Shown: one piece after another, positions 8,368-18,436 of the stretch
Position numbering within the stretch: position 1 is the stretch's first letter
How the letters are laid out: every line of letters begins with the position of its first letter
From: Streptomyces stelliscabiei
Lineage (GTDB): Bacteria > Actinomycetota > Actinomycetes > Streptomycetales > Streptomycetaceae
Length of the DNA stretch: 64,000 nt
Assembly: GCF_014873495.1 (NCBI RefSeq)
Contig: NZ_JADBGF010000001.1
Span: forward strand, 4,526,001 to 4,590,000
Reading direction: 5' to 3'
Notes under the pieces: model-generated
Seen by the model: only the letters and a program-made list of their open reading frames with translations
What the model was told of the DNA's origin: nothing
The model's database searches: none
Translations under genes and position numbers: made by a program

Positions 8368-10167
8368 TCACTTGCCGTAGGCCAGCATCAACTTCTCCTT
8401 CGCGTCGTCGACACCGTTCAGCAGGGTGGTGGAGATGTAGAAGCGGCCGTCCACGTAGTCGATGGCCTTCGCGTAGAACGAGCTCTCGATCTCCGCGGCG
8501 CTCGCCGGCATCTGGATGAGCTTGGTCGCCTTCGGGCCGCTGCCGGTGGCCGGGATCGACACGACCTGGCCGCCCGCGTCGCGCGTGGACTCCACGTACG
8601 CGAGGAGCTTCGCCCCCTCGACCTTGATCGGGACGATCTCCGCGTCGGCGGAGGGCGACTTCAGGCGCCACCTCTCCTTGCCGGTCGCGAGGTTCAGGGC
8701 GACGACCTCGTTCGTGCCGTCCTTCTCCTCGGTCGGCAGGTAGAGGGTGTTCGCGTCGGCCGCGACGCCCGTGCAGCCCGCCAGGTCGCGGGTGAGGATG
8801 CCGCCGTCGCAGTCGGGCGCGAACGAGGCGTCGGAGTCGACCTGCGAGCGGGTCGAGCCGTCGGCCTTGAGGGTGGAGATGTTCCAGGTGTTCTCCTCCT
8901 CGTTGGTGAGGTAGAGGACGACCGGGTCCACCGAGTAGGCGTGTTCGACCTTCCAGCCCTTGGGGATCTTCCGCGTCCACTTGGCCTTGCCGGTCCTCGG
9001 GTCCAGCTCCTGGACCTCGTCGTGCTCCTTGTCGGTGGTCACCGCGCAGGAGGAGACGGCGATCAGCCGCGCGCCGCCCGCGAACCCGGCGGGGTAGCAG
9101 GACTGGCCGTAACTCTTCTTGTCGAACAGCTTCTTGCCGGTGTTGACGTCGTACGCCGTCCCGGACTGCGAGCGGCCCACCATGAGCGTGTCCCCGGTGA
9201 CGGAGAGCCCGACGCTGATGGTGCTGTCGAACAGCTCACCCTCCTCCACCTCCGTCGACCAGCCCTTGTCACCGGTGTTCAGGTCGACCTGCTGGAGCTG
9301 GTCGCACTCGGCGTTCTTCGAGGTGTTCTTCTGGTACGAGACCACGACCCGGTCGCCGGAGGTCGCCCTCGGGGTGACCGCGCAGATCTTGCCGGGGAAC
9401 TCGATCGGGTCCCAGGCGGGGTTCCCGTCGGACACGTTGTAGGCGAAGAGCTGCTTGTACGCGGGCTTCACCGCGACCTTGTCGGTGACCCACAGGCCGG
9501 GGGCGCTCGCGCCGGAACCGGGGGCGTCGGGGGCGCTCTTGTACCAGAGCACCTTCGCCTCACCGGCCTTGACGTCCGCGTTGAGGTCGGCGATGTCGAG
9601 GTCCTCGCCGCCGTCGCCGCTGCCGTCACCCTCGTTGACGGGCGCGGAGGGCGCGTCCGAGGGCTTGTCGTCCTCGCTCGGGCTCGGGCTCGTGCTCTCC
9701 TTGGCGACCGGCTTCTTCTCGTCGTCGTCCCCGAGGCTCGTCACCGCCAGCACCGTGCCGCCGATCACGAGCAGCGCGGCCACGGCGGCACCGATGATCA
9801 TCGCGGGCCTGCCCTTGAAAGGGCTCTTGGGACCGCCGCCACCGCCCGGGGGCGGGGTGGGCGCGCCCGGGTACTGCGACTGCGGATAGCCGTAACCGGC
9901 CTGCGACGCCGGGCTGTACGGGCCGGGCTGCGCGTAGGGGCCGGGCTGCTGCGGCTGTCCGTACGGGCCGGGCTGGGCGTACGGGCCGGGCTGCGGGGGC
10001 TGCTGCTGGGGGTAGCCGTAGCCGGGGGCCGGGGCGGGCGGGCCCTGCGGCGGGGGCGTCTGCGGGTAGCCGTACGGCTGTTGCGGCGGTTGCGGTTGTG
10101 ACGGCTGCGGCTGACCCTGTGGTGCTCCGTAGCCGCCCTGCGGCGGCTGATCGGGTGGCTGAACCAT
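8368..10167 (-). CDS. Paralogous membrane-anchored PQQ-like beta-propeller protein
   Basis: 599-residue paralogue of the downstream gene with the same order: Pro/Gln/Tyr-rich cytoplasmic segment (residues 1-115, many PGPYAQ and GYGYPQ units), transmembrane helix at about 121-144 (MIIGAAVAALLVIGGTVLAV), acidic Ser/Glu/Asp linker, and an extracellular beta-propeller with blades such as NTGDKGWSTEV, NTGKKLFDKK, RTGKAKWTRKI and ATGKERWRLK. ATG at 10167 has GGGGGAA upstream; the longer frame to 10239 lacks support. Conserved Cys residues (KICAVTP, NAECDQ, SCYPAG, SSCAV, DLAGCTG) may form disulfides outside the cell. Function unknown; likely arose by tandem duplication with its neighbour. Confidence 0.8.
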   Translation of the reverse strand: MVQPPDQPPQGGYGAPQGQPQPSQPQPPQQPYGYPQTPPPQGPPAPAPGYGYPQQQPPQPGPYAQPGPYGQPQQPGPYAQPGPYSPASQAGYGYPQSQYPGAPTPPPGGGGGPKSPFKGRPAMIIGAAVAALLVIGGTVLAVTSLGDDDEKKPVAKESTSPSPSEDDKPSDAPSAPVNEGDGSGDGGEDLDIADLNADVKAGEAKVLWYKSAPDAPGSGASAPGLWVTDKVAVKPAYKQLFAYNVSDGNPAWDPIEFPGKICAVTPRATSGDRVVVSYQKNTSKNAECDQLQQVDLNTGDKGWSTEVEEGELFDSTISVGLSVTGDTLMVGRSQSGTAYDVNTGKKLFDKKSYGQSCYPAGFAGGARLIAVSSCAVTTDKEHDEVQELDPRTGKAKWTRKIPKGWKVEHAYSVDPVVLYLTNEEENTWNISTLKADGSTRSQVDSDASFAPDCDGGILTRDLAGCTGVAADANTLYLPTEEKDGTNEVVALNLATGKERWRLKSPSADAEIVPIKVEGAKLLAYVESTRDAGGQVVSIPATGSGPKATKLIQMPASAAEIESSFYAKAIDYVDGRFYISTTLLNGVDDAKEKLMLAYGK

Positions 10168-10418
10168 CAGCGCTTTCCCCCTGTTCGCTGCTTTCGAGCC
10201 ACCCGTGGTCACGCGTGGTGTCGCTTCTCGGACTGCCAAGACTCTTCTCAGACGGCTCTTTCTATCACTGCGACGCTCCCCCGTACGGGGCCGGTCGCTC
10301 CCCTGTTCCCAAGGGAGAACCGGCCCGTAATGCCTCCGTTACGCTCCTTCACGCCCCCTTCACCGGACGCACGCCCCCTACGCCGCAAGCCTTCCGAAGG
10401 GCCCATCACTGAGCGCGG

Positions 10419-10476
10419 GCGCCCCAAAGGGGCGCGGGGAACGGCGCGAGCAACCACGACCCACCCGCACCCGGCC
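10419..10476. repeat. Dispersed intergenic repeat, copy A (single arm)
   Basis: Part of the 354-bp gap 10168-10521 between the propeller gene and the ABC-F gene. A triloop hairpin GCGCCCC-AAA-GGGGCGC (10419-10435) runs into the repeat core GGGGCGCGGGGAAC and a C/A-rich tail CCACGACCCACCCGCACCC. It is the same family as the copies near 13.1, 16.8, 20.1, 27.4 and 32.2 kb. It could serve as the terminator of the ABC-F gene. The rest of the gap holds no recognisable gene. Confidence 0.75.
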
Positions 10477-10521
10477 TCGAACACCAGCCCAAACCCCGCC
10501 ACCCCGCACGAAGCGGAGCGC

Positions 10522-12333
<1,812 letters not shown>

Positions 12334-12415
12334 TACTCTCCTGCCACGGGGACGATCGACCCTCCAGGGTAGTCGGCGGGGTGGAGGGGGCGTGACGGGC
12401 GCCCGGGCGGGGGCC

Positions 12416-12940
12416 TCAGCGGGAGACGGCGACGCCTTCGCGGCGGACGGTGGCGCGCAGGCGGCGGCCGCGCCGGGTGAGCCCCCAGGGCTTCAGGACC
12501 GAGATCACGGTCATGAAGACGTACGCGGTCAGCGAGACGGCCGGGCCGAAGAGGACGTCCCCCGCGTCCGGCAGCGGCCCGCCCGCGGCGACGGCGGTGA
12601 CCGCCGCGTTCACGCCGGGGCGCAGGACGAGGACCGTGGCGGTGAGGGTGGCCAGGGTCAGCCAGAACTTCACCTGGACCCAGTGGTGGCGGGCCAGTCC
12701 CCACGGGGTGCCGAGGGAAAGGGCCAGGCCACTGCCGAAGGTGAGCAGGGCGACGGGGACCAGGAGCCAGTCCGCGAACAGCTTCATGGCCCGCACGGAC
12801 GCCTCCACCGTCACCGCGGACCCGGTGGTGCCGGCGGTGACCCCGAGCGCCAGCAGCCCGAGCGTGAGCCCGAGCCAGGCGGCGGAGGCGGCCACGTGGA
12901 CGACGAGGAGGGCGCGGCGTACGGGACGGCTTGTCTTCAT
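12416..12940 (-). CDS. DUF2269-like integral membrane protein
   Basis: 174-residue protein with four predicted transmembrane helices (ALLVVHVAASAAWLGLTLGLLALGV; KLFADWLLVPVALLTFGSGLALS; WVQVKFWLTLATLTATVLVL; LFGPAVSLTAYVFMTVISVL) and a positively charged tail. The His-Val-x-Ala-Ser-x-x-Trp-Leu pattern in helix 1 is typical of DUF2269-like or CopD-like small membrane proteins, so a cofactor or redox role is possible but unproven. Start ATG at 12940; the longer frame upstream reads through repeat DNA. Confidence 0.7.
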   Translation of the reverse strand: MKTSRPVRRALLVVHVAASAAWLGLTLGLLALGVTAGTTGSAVTVEASVRAMKLFADWLLVPVALLTFGSGLALSLGTPWGLARHHWVQVKFWLTLATLTATVLVLRPGVNAAVTAVAAGGPLPDAGDVLFGPAVSLTAYVFMTVISVLKPWGLTRRGRRLRATVRREGVAVSR

Positions 12941-13095
12941 GTCCACCACGGTGCCGGGCCGGGGCGCCGGGGTCGTCCCCTCGCGGGAGTATCCGGGGGT
13001 ACGGGGCCGGGCGTACGGGGGGAGGCCGCGGGGGCCGGTGGGGGCCGGTCGCGTGGGGCCGCGAGGCCGGTGAGGCCGCGAGGCCGGTGAGGCTT

Positions 13096-13156
13096 CTCGG
13101 GCAGTTCCCCGCGCCCCTGAACGCACGGGCTGCGCCCCGTGTTTTCAGGGGCGTGA
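13096..13156. repeat. Dispersed intergenic repeat, copy B (nested hairpin)
   Basis: Lies in the 396-bp gap 12941-13336. CAGTTCCCCGCGCCCCTGAA (13102-13121) pairs through CGCCCCTGAA with TTCAGGGGCG (13144-13153); inside, CACGGG (13124-13129) pairs with CCCGTG (13136-13141). The gap otherwise consists of GGCCGGTGAGGCC-type simple repeats at 13065-13092 and unassigned sequence. Confidence 0.8.
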
Positions 13157-13336
13157 GGAGGAGGCCGTGCGCCCCGGGGGCGTCTCCACCCGGGGCGCAC
13201 GGCGTTCACGCGAGACCCGGGGCGGCGCCGACGTGCTCGGGCAGGGCGTCATGTCACCGCGGGGCGAGGTCTCGGCGATGAAGACGGCCGGGACGGCGCC
13301 CGCGTTGGCCGGCCGGCGCGAATCTTCCGCGCCGGC

Positions 13337-14743
13337 TCACACGTGCCGATCACTCTGCGCGGCCCCACGCCCCGCCCGCTCCACCAGCAGCCAGCCCACG
13401 AGGGTCATCGCCACCGCCGCCGGCGCGCTCACCTGCACGGCGATCAGCAGGGCCGTACGCCCCTCGAACAGCCCGCCGAAGCCGACCATGGACAGCCCCA
13501 GCACCCCGAAGAGGCAGAGCACGACACCGAGGGTGGCGGCCGGTCCGGAGAACGCCGTCGGCCCGCGTGAACTGCCGCGCGGGCGCGGGACGGTGGACCG
13601 GGCCGCGGGCCGCTCGAAGCTCCGGAAGGCCGCGACCAGCACCGCCGTCAGAACGGCGGCGGCGGCGATGCGCGGGGGCAGCTGGGCCCACCAGGCACCC
13701 GTCGCGGGCGCGGGCAGCGGCACATCCAGCGCGAGCAGCACGCCGTAGACCCCGAGCATGGCCGACAGGTGCCACAGGAACGCGGTCATCGAAATGCCGT
13801 TGGCCGCCACGACCGCCCGCCACACCTTCGGCCGCTCCAGCCACCGTCCGGCCGGCCCGCGCAGCCACTCCACCGCGCCGACCAGCCACAGCCCGTGGCA
13901 CAGCAGCGCGAAGGTCGGCGGCGCCATGTTGGACACCTTCTCGCCCGGCATCCCGACCATCGACAGCGGATACGGCCCGAACGCCACCAGCAGCGCCGCC
14001 CCCGCGAGCCCGGCCCCGGCGAGCAGATACGGCCGGGTCAACCGCCCGTCGGCGCGCAGGAATCCGAGCTGGTGGATCGCGAGCCACACGAAGGCGAAGT
14101 TGAGGAACTCGACGAACGGCACGTCGAAGGCGAAGCGCAGCACGTCGACGGTGCCCGCCGCCGCGACCAGCGCCCCGAACGCGCCCCACCCGAACCGCTC
14201 GTGCATCTTCAGCAGCGGCGGGGTGAAGGCGACCATCGCGAGGTAGATGCCGATGAACCACAGCGGCTGCGCGACCAGCCTCAGTGCCACGTCGAGCAGT
14301 CCGCCGCCCTGGCCCGCGAGGTGCAGCAGGACGGCGGCGGCGCCCCACACCCCGATGAACACCATGGTGGGCCGCAGGAGCCGCTGGAGCCGGGCGCGGA
14401 GGAAGGCGGGGTAGACGGAGTCGCCGTCCGGGTGCCGGCGGCTGAGCGAGCGGTAGGAGAGGGCGTGCGAGAAGCCGCCGACGAAGAAGAACACCGGCAT
14501 GATCTGCAGGGCCCAGGTCAGGATCTGGAGCCCCGGCTCGACGGCGAGGAGGTTCCCCACCTCGACATCGCCGTCCGCCCCGCCGGTGGTGACCGCCGCC
14601 ATCAGCCAGTGGCCGAGGACGACCGTGCCGAGGGAGGCGACGCGGAGGAGATCGACGTACCGGTCACGGGTGGAGGGGGTGGCGGCGGCGAGTTCGCTCG
14701 CACTCGTTCCGGCACGCACGCTTGCGCTCACGCTTGCACTCAT
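13337..14743 (-). CDS. Acyltransferase 3 family membrane protein
   Basis: 468-residue multi-pass membrane O-acyltransferase-like protein. It opens with the family sequence RDRYVDLLRVASLGTVVLGHW, where the His is the conserved putative catalytic residue, followed by about ten hydrophobic segments (for example ILTWALQIMPVFFFVGGFSHAL, FLNFAFVWLAIHQLGFL). Members acylate surface sugars, peptidoglycan or antibiotics; the substrate is not evident here. ATG at 14743. Stands alone, on the same strand as ispE but separated by a hairpin. Confidence 0.85.
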   Translation of the reverse strand: MSASVSASVRAGTSASELAAATPSTRDRYVDLLRVASLGTVVLGHWLMAAVTTGGADGDVEVGNLLAVEPGLQILTWALQIMPVFFFVGGFSHALSYRSLSRRHPDGDSVYPAFLRARLQRLLRPTMVFIGVWGAAAVLLHLAGQGGGLLDVALRLVAQPLWFIGIYLAMVAFTPPLLKMHERFGWGAFGALVAAAGTVDVLRFAFDVPFVEFLNFAFVWLAIHQLGFLRADGRLTRPYLLAGAGLAGAALLVAFGPYPLSMVGMPGEKVSNMAPPTFALLCHGLWLVGAVEWLRGPAGRWLERPKVWRAVVAANGISMTAFLWHLSAMLGVYGVLLALDVPLPAPATGAWWAQLPPRIAAAAVLTAVLVAAFRSFERPAARSTVPRPRGSSRGPTAFSGPAATLGVVLCLFGVLGLSMVGFGGLFEGRTALLIAVQVSAPAAVAMTLVGWLLVERAGRGAAQSDRHV

Positions 14744-14787
14744 GGGAGTACGGTCGCGCCGGCGCCGGGTCGGGCGTCAGCGCTCCC

Positions 14788-14810
14788 GTACTCAACTCCC
14801 GTCTGAGTAC
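14788..14810. terminator. GTACTCA / TGAGTAC hairpin after ispE
   Basis: 7-bp arms with a 9-nt loop immediately after the ispE stop (14811-14813 on the complement). A second match (GAGTACGG at 14746, CCGTACTC at 14786) could form an alternative longer stem across the short gap. It may end the ispE operon or be an operator of the acyltransferase gene. Confidence 0.45.
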
Positions 14811-15725
14811 CTAGGCTTGTGCGCCCCGTACGACGGTCGCCCCCGGCGCGGGGGAGACGGCCACCCGCGCCGCCCGGCACGTGCCGGACGCGAGCAGGCC
14901 CTCGGCGACGGCGCGGGCCGCGTCGGCGTCCCGGACGAGGAAGGCCGTGGTCGGGCCCGAGCCGGAGACGAGCGCGGCGAGCGCGCCGGCGGCGCGGCCC
15001 TCGGTGAGGGTGTCGGCCAGCTTCGGGAAGAGCGAGAGTGCGGCGGGCTGGAGGCCGTTGGAGCCCGGCAGGAAGGCCGCGAGCGCGTCGGCGTCCCCCT
15101 TGGCGAGGGCGTCCAGCAGCACTTGGGAGGCGACGGGCTCGGGGACGGCGTCGTGCGCGTGGAGCCGGTCGAACTCGCGGTAGACGGCGGGCGTGGAGAG
15201 CCCGCCGTCGGCGACGGCGAACACCCAGTGGAACGTGCCGCCGACGTCGAGGGGCCGGAGCTGCTCGCCCCGCCCGGTGCCGAGTGCCGCCCCGCCCACC
15301 AGGCTGAACGGGACGTCGCTGCCCAACTCCGCGCAGATGTCCAGGAGTTCCTCGCGCGAGGCGTCGGTCCCCCACAGCCTGTCGCAGGCGAGGAGCGCGC
15401 CGGCCGCGTCCGCGCTGCCGCCGGCCATACCGCCGGCGACCGGGATGTCCTTGGCGATGTGCAGATGGACGGCCGGCTCGACGCCGTGGCGTTCCGCCAG
15501 CGCGAGCGCGGCCCGTGCGGCGAGGTTCGTACGGTCCAGGGGGACCTGGTCGGCGCCGGGGCCCTCGCAGGTGACGGTCAGCTCGTCGGCGGGGGTCGCG
15601 GTGACCTCGTCGTACAGCCCGACGGCGAGGAAGACGTTGGCCAGGTCGTGGAAGCCGTCGGGCCGGGGGCCGCCGACCGCGAGCTGCACGTTGACCTTGG
15701 CGGGGACGCGAACGGTGACGCTCAC
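14811..15725 (-). CDS. ispE: 4-diphosphocytidyl-2-C-methyl-D-erythritol kinase
   Basis: 304-residue GHMP kinase of the methylerythritol-phosphate isoprenoid pathway; it phosphorylates CDP-methylerythritol with ATP in the cytoplasm. Motif 1 is RVPAKVNVQLAVG, the glycine-rich ATP loop is DIPVAGGMAGGSADAAGALLA and motif 3 is LVSGSGPTTAFLV. GTG at 15725 overlaps the rsmA stop as GTGA, so it is translationally coupled to rsmA. The block tatD-rpfB-rsmA-ispE is conserved in actinobacteria. Length is normal. Confidence 0.95.
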   Translation of the reverse strand: MSVTVRVPAKVNVQLAVGGPRPDGFHDLANVFLAVGLYDEVTATPADELTVTCEGPGADQVPLDRTNLAARAALALAERHGVEPAVHLHIAKDIPVAGGMAGGSADAAGALLACDRLWGTDASREELLDICAELGSDVPFSLVGGAALGTGRGEQLRPLDVGGTFHWVFAVADGGLSTPAVYREFDRLHAHDAVPEPVASQVLLDALAKGDADALAAFLPGSNGLQPAALSLFPKLADTLTEGRAAGALAALVSGSGPTTAFLVRDADAARAVAEGLLASGTCRAARVAVSPAPGATVVRGAQA

Positions 15726-16657
15726 GACTGGCGGGGCTCCTCGGTGGGGGTCTGGTCGTAGGTCCTGGTGCCGGTGGCGGTGGTGGCCTCGGTGACGCGG
15801 TGCTCGGCGATGGCGGCGAACTCCTCGACGGTCAGGGACTCGCCGCGGGCCTGCGGAGAGACGCCGGCGGCGACGAGGGCGGCCTCGGCGGCGGGCGCGC
15901 TGCCGGCCCACCCGGCGAGGGCGGCCCGCAGCGTCTTGCGCCGCTGGGCGAACGCCGCGTCGACGACCGCGAACACCTCCCGCTTGGCGGCGGTGGTCTT
16001 GACCGGCTCGGTCCGGCGGACGAGCGAGACGAGCCCGCTGTCGACGTTCGGCGCCGGCCAGAAGACGTTCCGCCCGATCGACCCGGCGCGCTTGACGTCC
16101 GCGTACCAGTTCGCCTTCACCGACGGCACGCCGTACACCTTCGAGCCCGGTCCGGCGGCGAGGCGGTCGGCGACCTCCGCCTGGACCATCACGAGGGTGC
16201 GTTCGATGGTGGGGAAGGTGTCCAGCATGTGCAGCAGCACGGGGACGGCGACGTTGTACGGGAGGTTCGCGACGAGGGCCGTGGGCGGAGGGCCGGGCAG
16301 CTCGGTCACCTGCATCGCGTCCGAGTGCACGAGGGCGAAGCGGCCGGCGCGGGTGGGCATGCGGGCGGTGATGGTGGCGGGCAGCGCGGCGGCGAGGACG
16401 TCGTCGATCTCGACGGCCGTGACCCGGTCCGCCACCTCCAGCAGGGCGAGGGTGAGCGAGCCGAGACCCGGGCCCACCTCGACGACCGTGTCCTGCGGGC
16501 GGACGTCCGCGGTCCGCACGATCCGGCGGACCGTGTTGGCGTCGATCACGAAGTTCTGGCCGCGCTGTTTGGTGGGGCGCACGCCGAGCGCTGCCGCGAG
16601 TTCGCGGACGTCGGCGGGGCCCAGGAGGGCGTCGGGGAGGCTGGAGGGGCTGCTCAC
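15722..16657 (-). CDS. rsmA: 16S rRNA (adenine1518-N6/adenine1519-N6)-dimethyltransferase
   Basis: 311-residue RsmA/KsgA, which dimethylates two adjacent adenines near the 3' end of 16S rRNA during small-subunit maturation. SAM-binding motif VVEVGPGLGSLTLALL, acidic strand VTAVEID, catalytic motif NLPYNVAVPVLLH, and FWPAPNVDSGLV. The N-terminal LGVRPTKQRGQNFVID is also diagnostic. Start GTG at 16657 (MSSPSSLPDALLG) is chosen because sequence before it is repeat-derived. The C-terminus has an extra about 20 residues (TGTRTYDQTPTEEPRQS). Confidence 0.95.
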   Translation of the reverse strand: MSSPSSLPDALLGPADVRELAAALGVRPTKQRGQNFVIDANTVRRIVRTADVRPQDTVVEVGPGLGSLTLALLEVADRVTAVEIDDVLAAALPATITARMPTRAGRFALVHSDAMQVTELPGPPPTALVANLPYNVAVPVLLHMLDTFPTIERTLVMVQAEVADRLAAGPGSKVYGVPSVKANWYADVKRAGSIGRNVFWPAPNVDSGLVSLVRRTEPVKTTAAKREVFAVVDAAFAQRRKTLRAALAGWAGSAPAAEAALVAAGVSPQARGESLTVEEFAAIAEHRVTEATTATGTRTYDQTPTEEPRQS

Positions 16658-16740
16658 GGCACCAGGGTACGGGGCGGGGGGTGGGGGGTTGCTCCTGGGC
16701 GCCTGAGGGGTGGGGGGTCGGTGCGTCGGCGAGTGCGGCC

Positions 16741-16832
16741 CGGTGGGGGCCGATCGCGCAGTTCCCCGCGCCCCCAAAAACCCAGGCCCCTGCGGGCCCG
16801 GGTCTGCGACGGGCGCGGGGTGGGAAAAACAG
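16741..16832. repeat. Dispersed intergenic repeat, copy C
   Basis: Between rsmA and rpfB. GGTGGGGGCCGAT precedes the core CGCGCAGTTCCCCGCGCCCC (16755-16774), then AAAAACCCAGGCCCCTGCGGGCCCGGG and GCGACGGGCGCGGGG as a degenerate second arm. It lies just after the rpfB stop, so it could terminate rpfB transcription. Confidence 0.75.
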
Positions 16833-16838
16833 CCCCCC

Positions 16839-18281
16839 TCACCCCCGCAGCCGCGCCCCGCAGTGGGGCCAGGGGCTCGCCCCGCGCTGGACATACAGCT
16901 TCTTCGCGCGAAGGGTCTGTTCGCCCGCGGGCGCGTCCTGGGGGCGGCCACTGCCCCCGAGGCTCTGCCAGGTCCGCGTGTCGAACTGGTACAGCCCCCC
17001 GTACGTCCCGGAAGGATCGACCGCGTTCGGCCGCCCCCCGGACTCGCACGCCGCCAGCCCCGACCAGTTCAACCCCTCCGCCCCCGCCACGGACGTCGGC
17101 ACCGCCTTCGTCCCCACCTTCACGATCTGGTCCCTGGGCTCCCGCACCACCTCCGTACGCAGCAGCCGCGGTCGCTGCCGCACCCCGTTGACCGACCGGA
17201 GCGCGTACGTGACCCGGCGGGTGCCCGGATATCCGGCCCGCTCGACGACCTCCGTGCCCCGGAACAGGGAGGGGTCCTCGGCGCGGCGCACCCGGAACGG
17301 GATCGGCACCTCACGCACCTCCGTGGACCCGGTCACCCGCAGCACGGTCACCGTCTGCCCGTCCCGGGGAAAGCTCGCCCGGTCGACCGAGGTGGTGTCC
17401 TCCCCGCGCAGGGTGACCCCGGCCTGCTCCACGGCCTCCCCCACGGTCGCCGCGTTCGTGCGGATCGTCCGCGTCCGCCCGTCCGCCATGATCGTGACGG
17501 TGCGCTCGGTCCGGACGTCCAGCTCCAGCCCCTGCCGCCCGATGCGCTGGGAGCGCGAGGTCGAGACGTACGCCCCCTCCGCACGCACCCCGAGCTGCTG
17601 GAGCGCCCCGTCCACCGTGTGGGCGGTCGTCCAGACCTTGCGCCGATGACCGTCCAGGGTGAGGGCGACGGGCCGGCCGTAGTGCACGGCCACCTCGTCG
17701 CCGCTGCTCAGCGCGGTACCGGGAGCGGGCGCGATGACATCGTGGGGGCCGACGGGGACCCCCTCGTCGGCGAGCAGTTCGGAGACGTCGTCGGCGAAGG
17801 TGTGCAGCGTGCGCGGCCGCCCGTCGACGGTCAGCTCGATCGCCTTGTCCTTCGCCACGAACGCGGAGGTCCCGCCCGCGAGGAACGCCACCACCAGCGC
17901 CTGCGGGACCAGCCTGCGCAGCGAACCGGGCCGGTCGGCGGCCCGTCTGCGCCGGGGCGCCCGCCGGGAGGCGCCCCGGCCGCCCTCGACGGGTGCGCGG
18001 GTCCCGGGCACCGGCCCGTCCGGCTCCAGGGGCTCGTCACGGCGGCTCCGGTCCGCGTAGGCGGGGCGATAGGTGTCCACGTAGACCCCGTACGGCAGCG
18101 TCTCGGCCTCGTACGGCGGTGTCCCGGCGGCGCCGTACGACGCCAGGACCTCGGCCCCGTACGGCAGCGTCCCGGCCCCGTACGCCGGCGTCGCGGCGTC
18201 ACGCACCGTCGGCGGCCGGCTCGTACCGTCCGGGCCATGGCTCTCGTAGGTCTCGTACGACGACGACTGCAGGTTGCTCAC
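16839..18281 (-). CDS. rpfB: Resuscitation-promoting factor with DUF348 and G5 domains (RpfB type)
   Basis: 480-residue cell-wall hydrolase that cleaves peptidoglycan during spore germination or dormancy exit. A cytoplasmic Tyr/Pro-rich segment of about 120 residues with repeated PYG units comes first, then a transmembrane anchor (about 123-142, LVPQALVVAFLAGGTSAF), three DUF348 repeats (from about 147, 205 and 258), a G5 domain (about 320-395, with VVERAGYPGTRRVTYALRSVNG) and the C-terminal RPF lysozyme-like domain (LNWSGLAACESGGRPNAVD; Glu in ACESGG is catalytic). Start GTG/ATG region at 18281 reads MSNLQSSSY. The long Tyr-rich N-terminus is unusual for RpfB. Confidence 0.92.
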   Translation of the reverse strand: MSNLQSSSYETYESHGPDGTSRPPTVRDAATPAYGAGTLPYGAEVLASYGAAGTPPYEAETLPYGVYVDTYRPAYADRSRRDEPLEPDGPVPGTRAPVEGGRGASRRAPRRRRAADRPGSLRRLVPQALVVAFLAGGTSAFVAKDKAIELTVDGRPRTLHTFADDVSELLADEGVPVGPHDVIAPAPGTALSSGDEVAVHYGRPVALTLDGHRRKVWTTAHTVDGALQQLGVRAEGAYVSTSRSQRIGRQGLELDVRTERTVTIMADGRTRTIRTNAATVGEAVEQAGVTLRGEDTTSVDRASFPRDGQTVTVLRVTGSTEVREVPIPFRVRRAEDPSLFRGTEVVERAGYPGTRRVTYALRSVNGVRQRPRLLRTEVVREPRDQIVKVGTKAVPTSVAGAEGLNWSGLAACESGGRPNAVDPSGTYGGLYQFDTRTWQSLGGSGRPQDAPAGEQTLRAKKLYVQRGASPWPHCGARLRG

Positions 18282-18371
18282 GACGACACGCTCCAGAGGG
18301 GATCCGGGTCCGGGTCGGGCGACGTGAACCTAGCGGACTTCGGTCACCCTCCAAAGCAACGTGGTCACGCA

Positions 18372-18383
18372 GTGTCGCGACAC
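18372..18383. promoter_or_regulatory. GTGTCGCGACAC palindrome upstream of rpfB
   Basis: Perfect 12-bp palindrome 91 bp before rpfB, made of two facing GACAC words. GACAC is the known recognition core of the sporulation regulator WhiA; two inverted copies in a germination/cell-wall gene promoter are suggestive but short. Confidence 0.35.
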
Positions 18384-18436
18384 GGGCCACTGATCATCTT
18401 TTCGGGTCCCCCGGACGGCCCAGCCGGCGTGATCCG

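Noticed and set aside
5010..8519. Very long plus-strand open frame across the response-regulator and propeller genes
   Set aside because: It is antisense to two well-supported genes and exists because GC-rich DNA lacks stops; its product is Arg/Gly/Leu low complexity with no domain.
8242..10101. Long plus-strand open frame opposite the second propeller gene
   Set aside because: Same reason: antisense shadow of a gene with clear domains.
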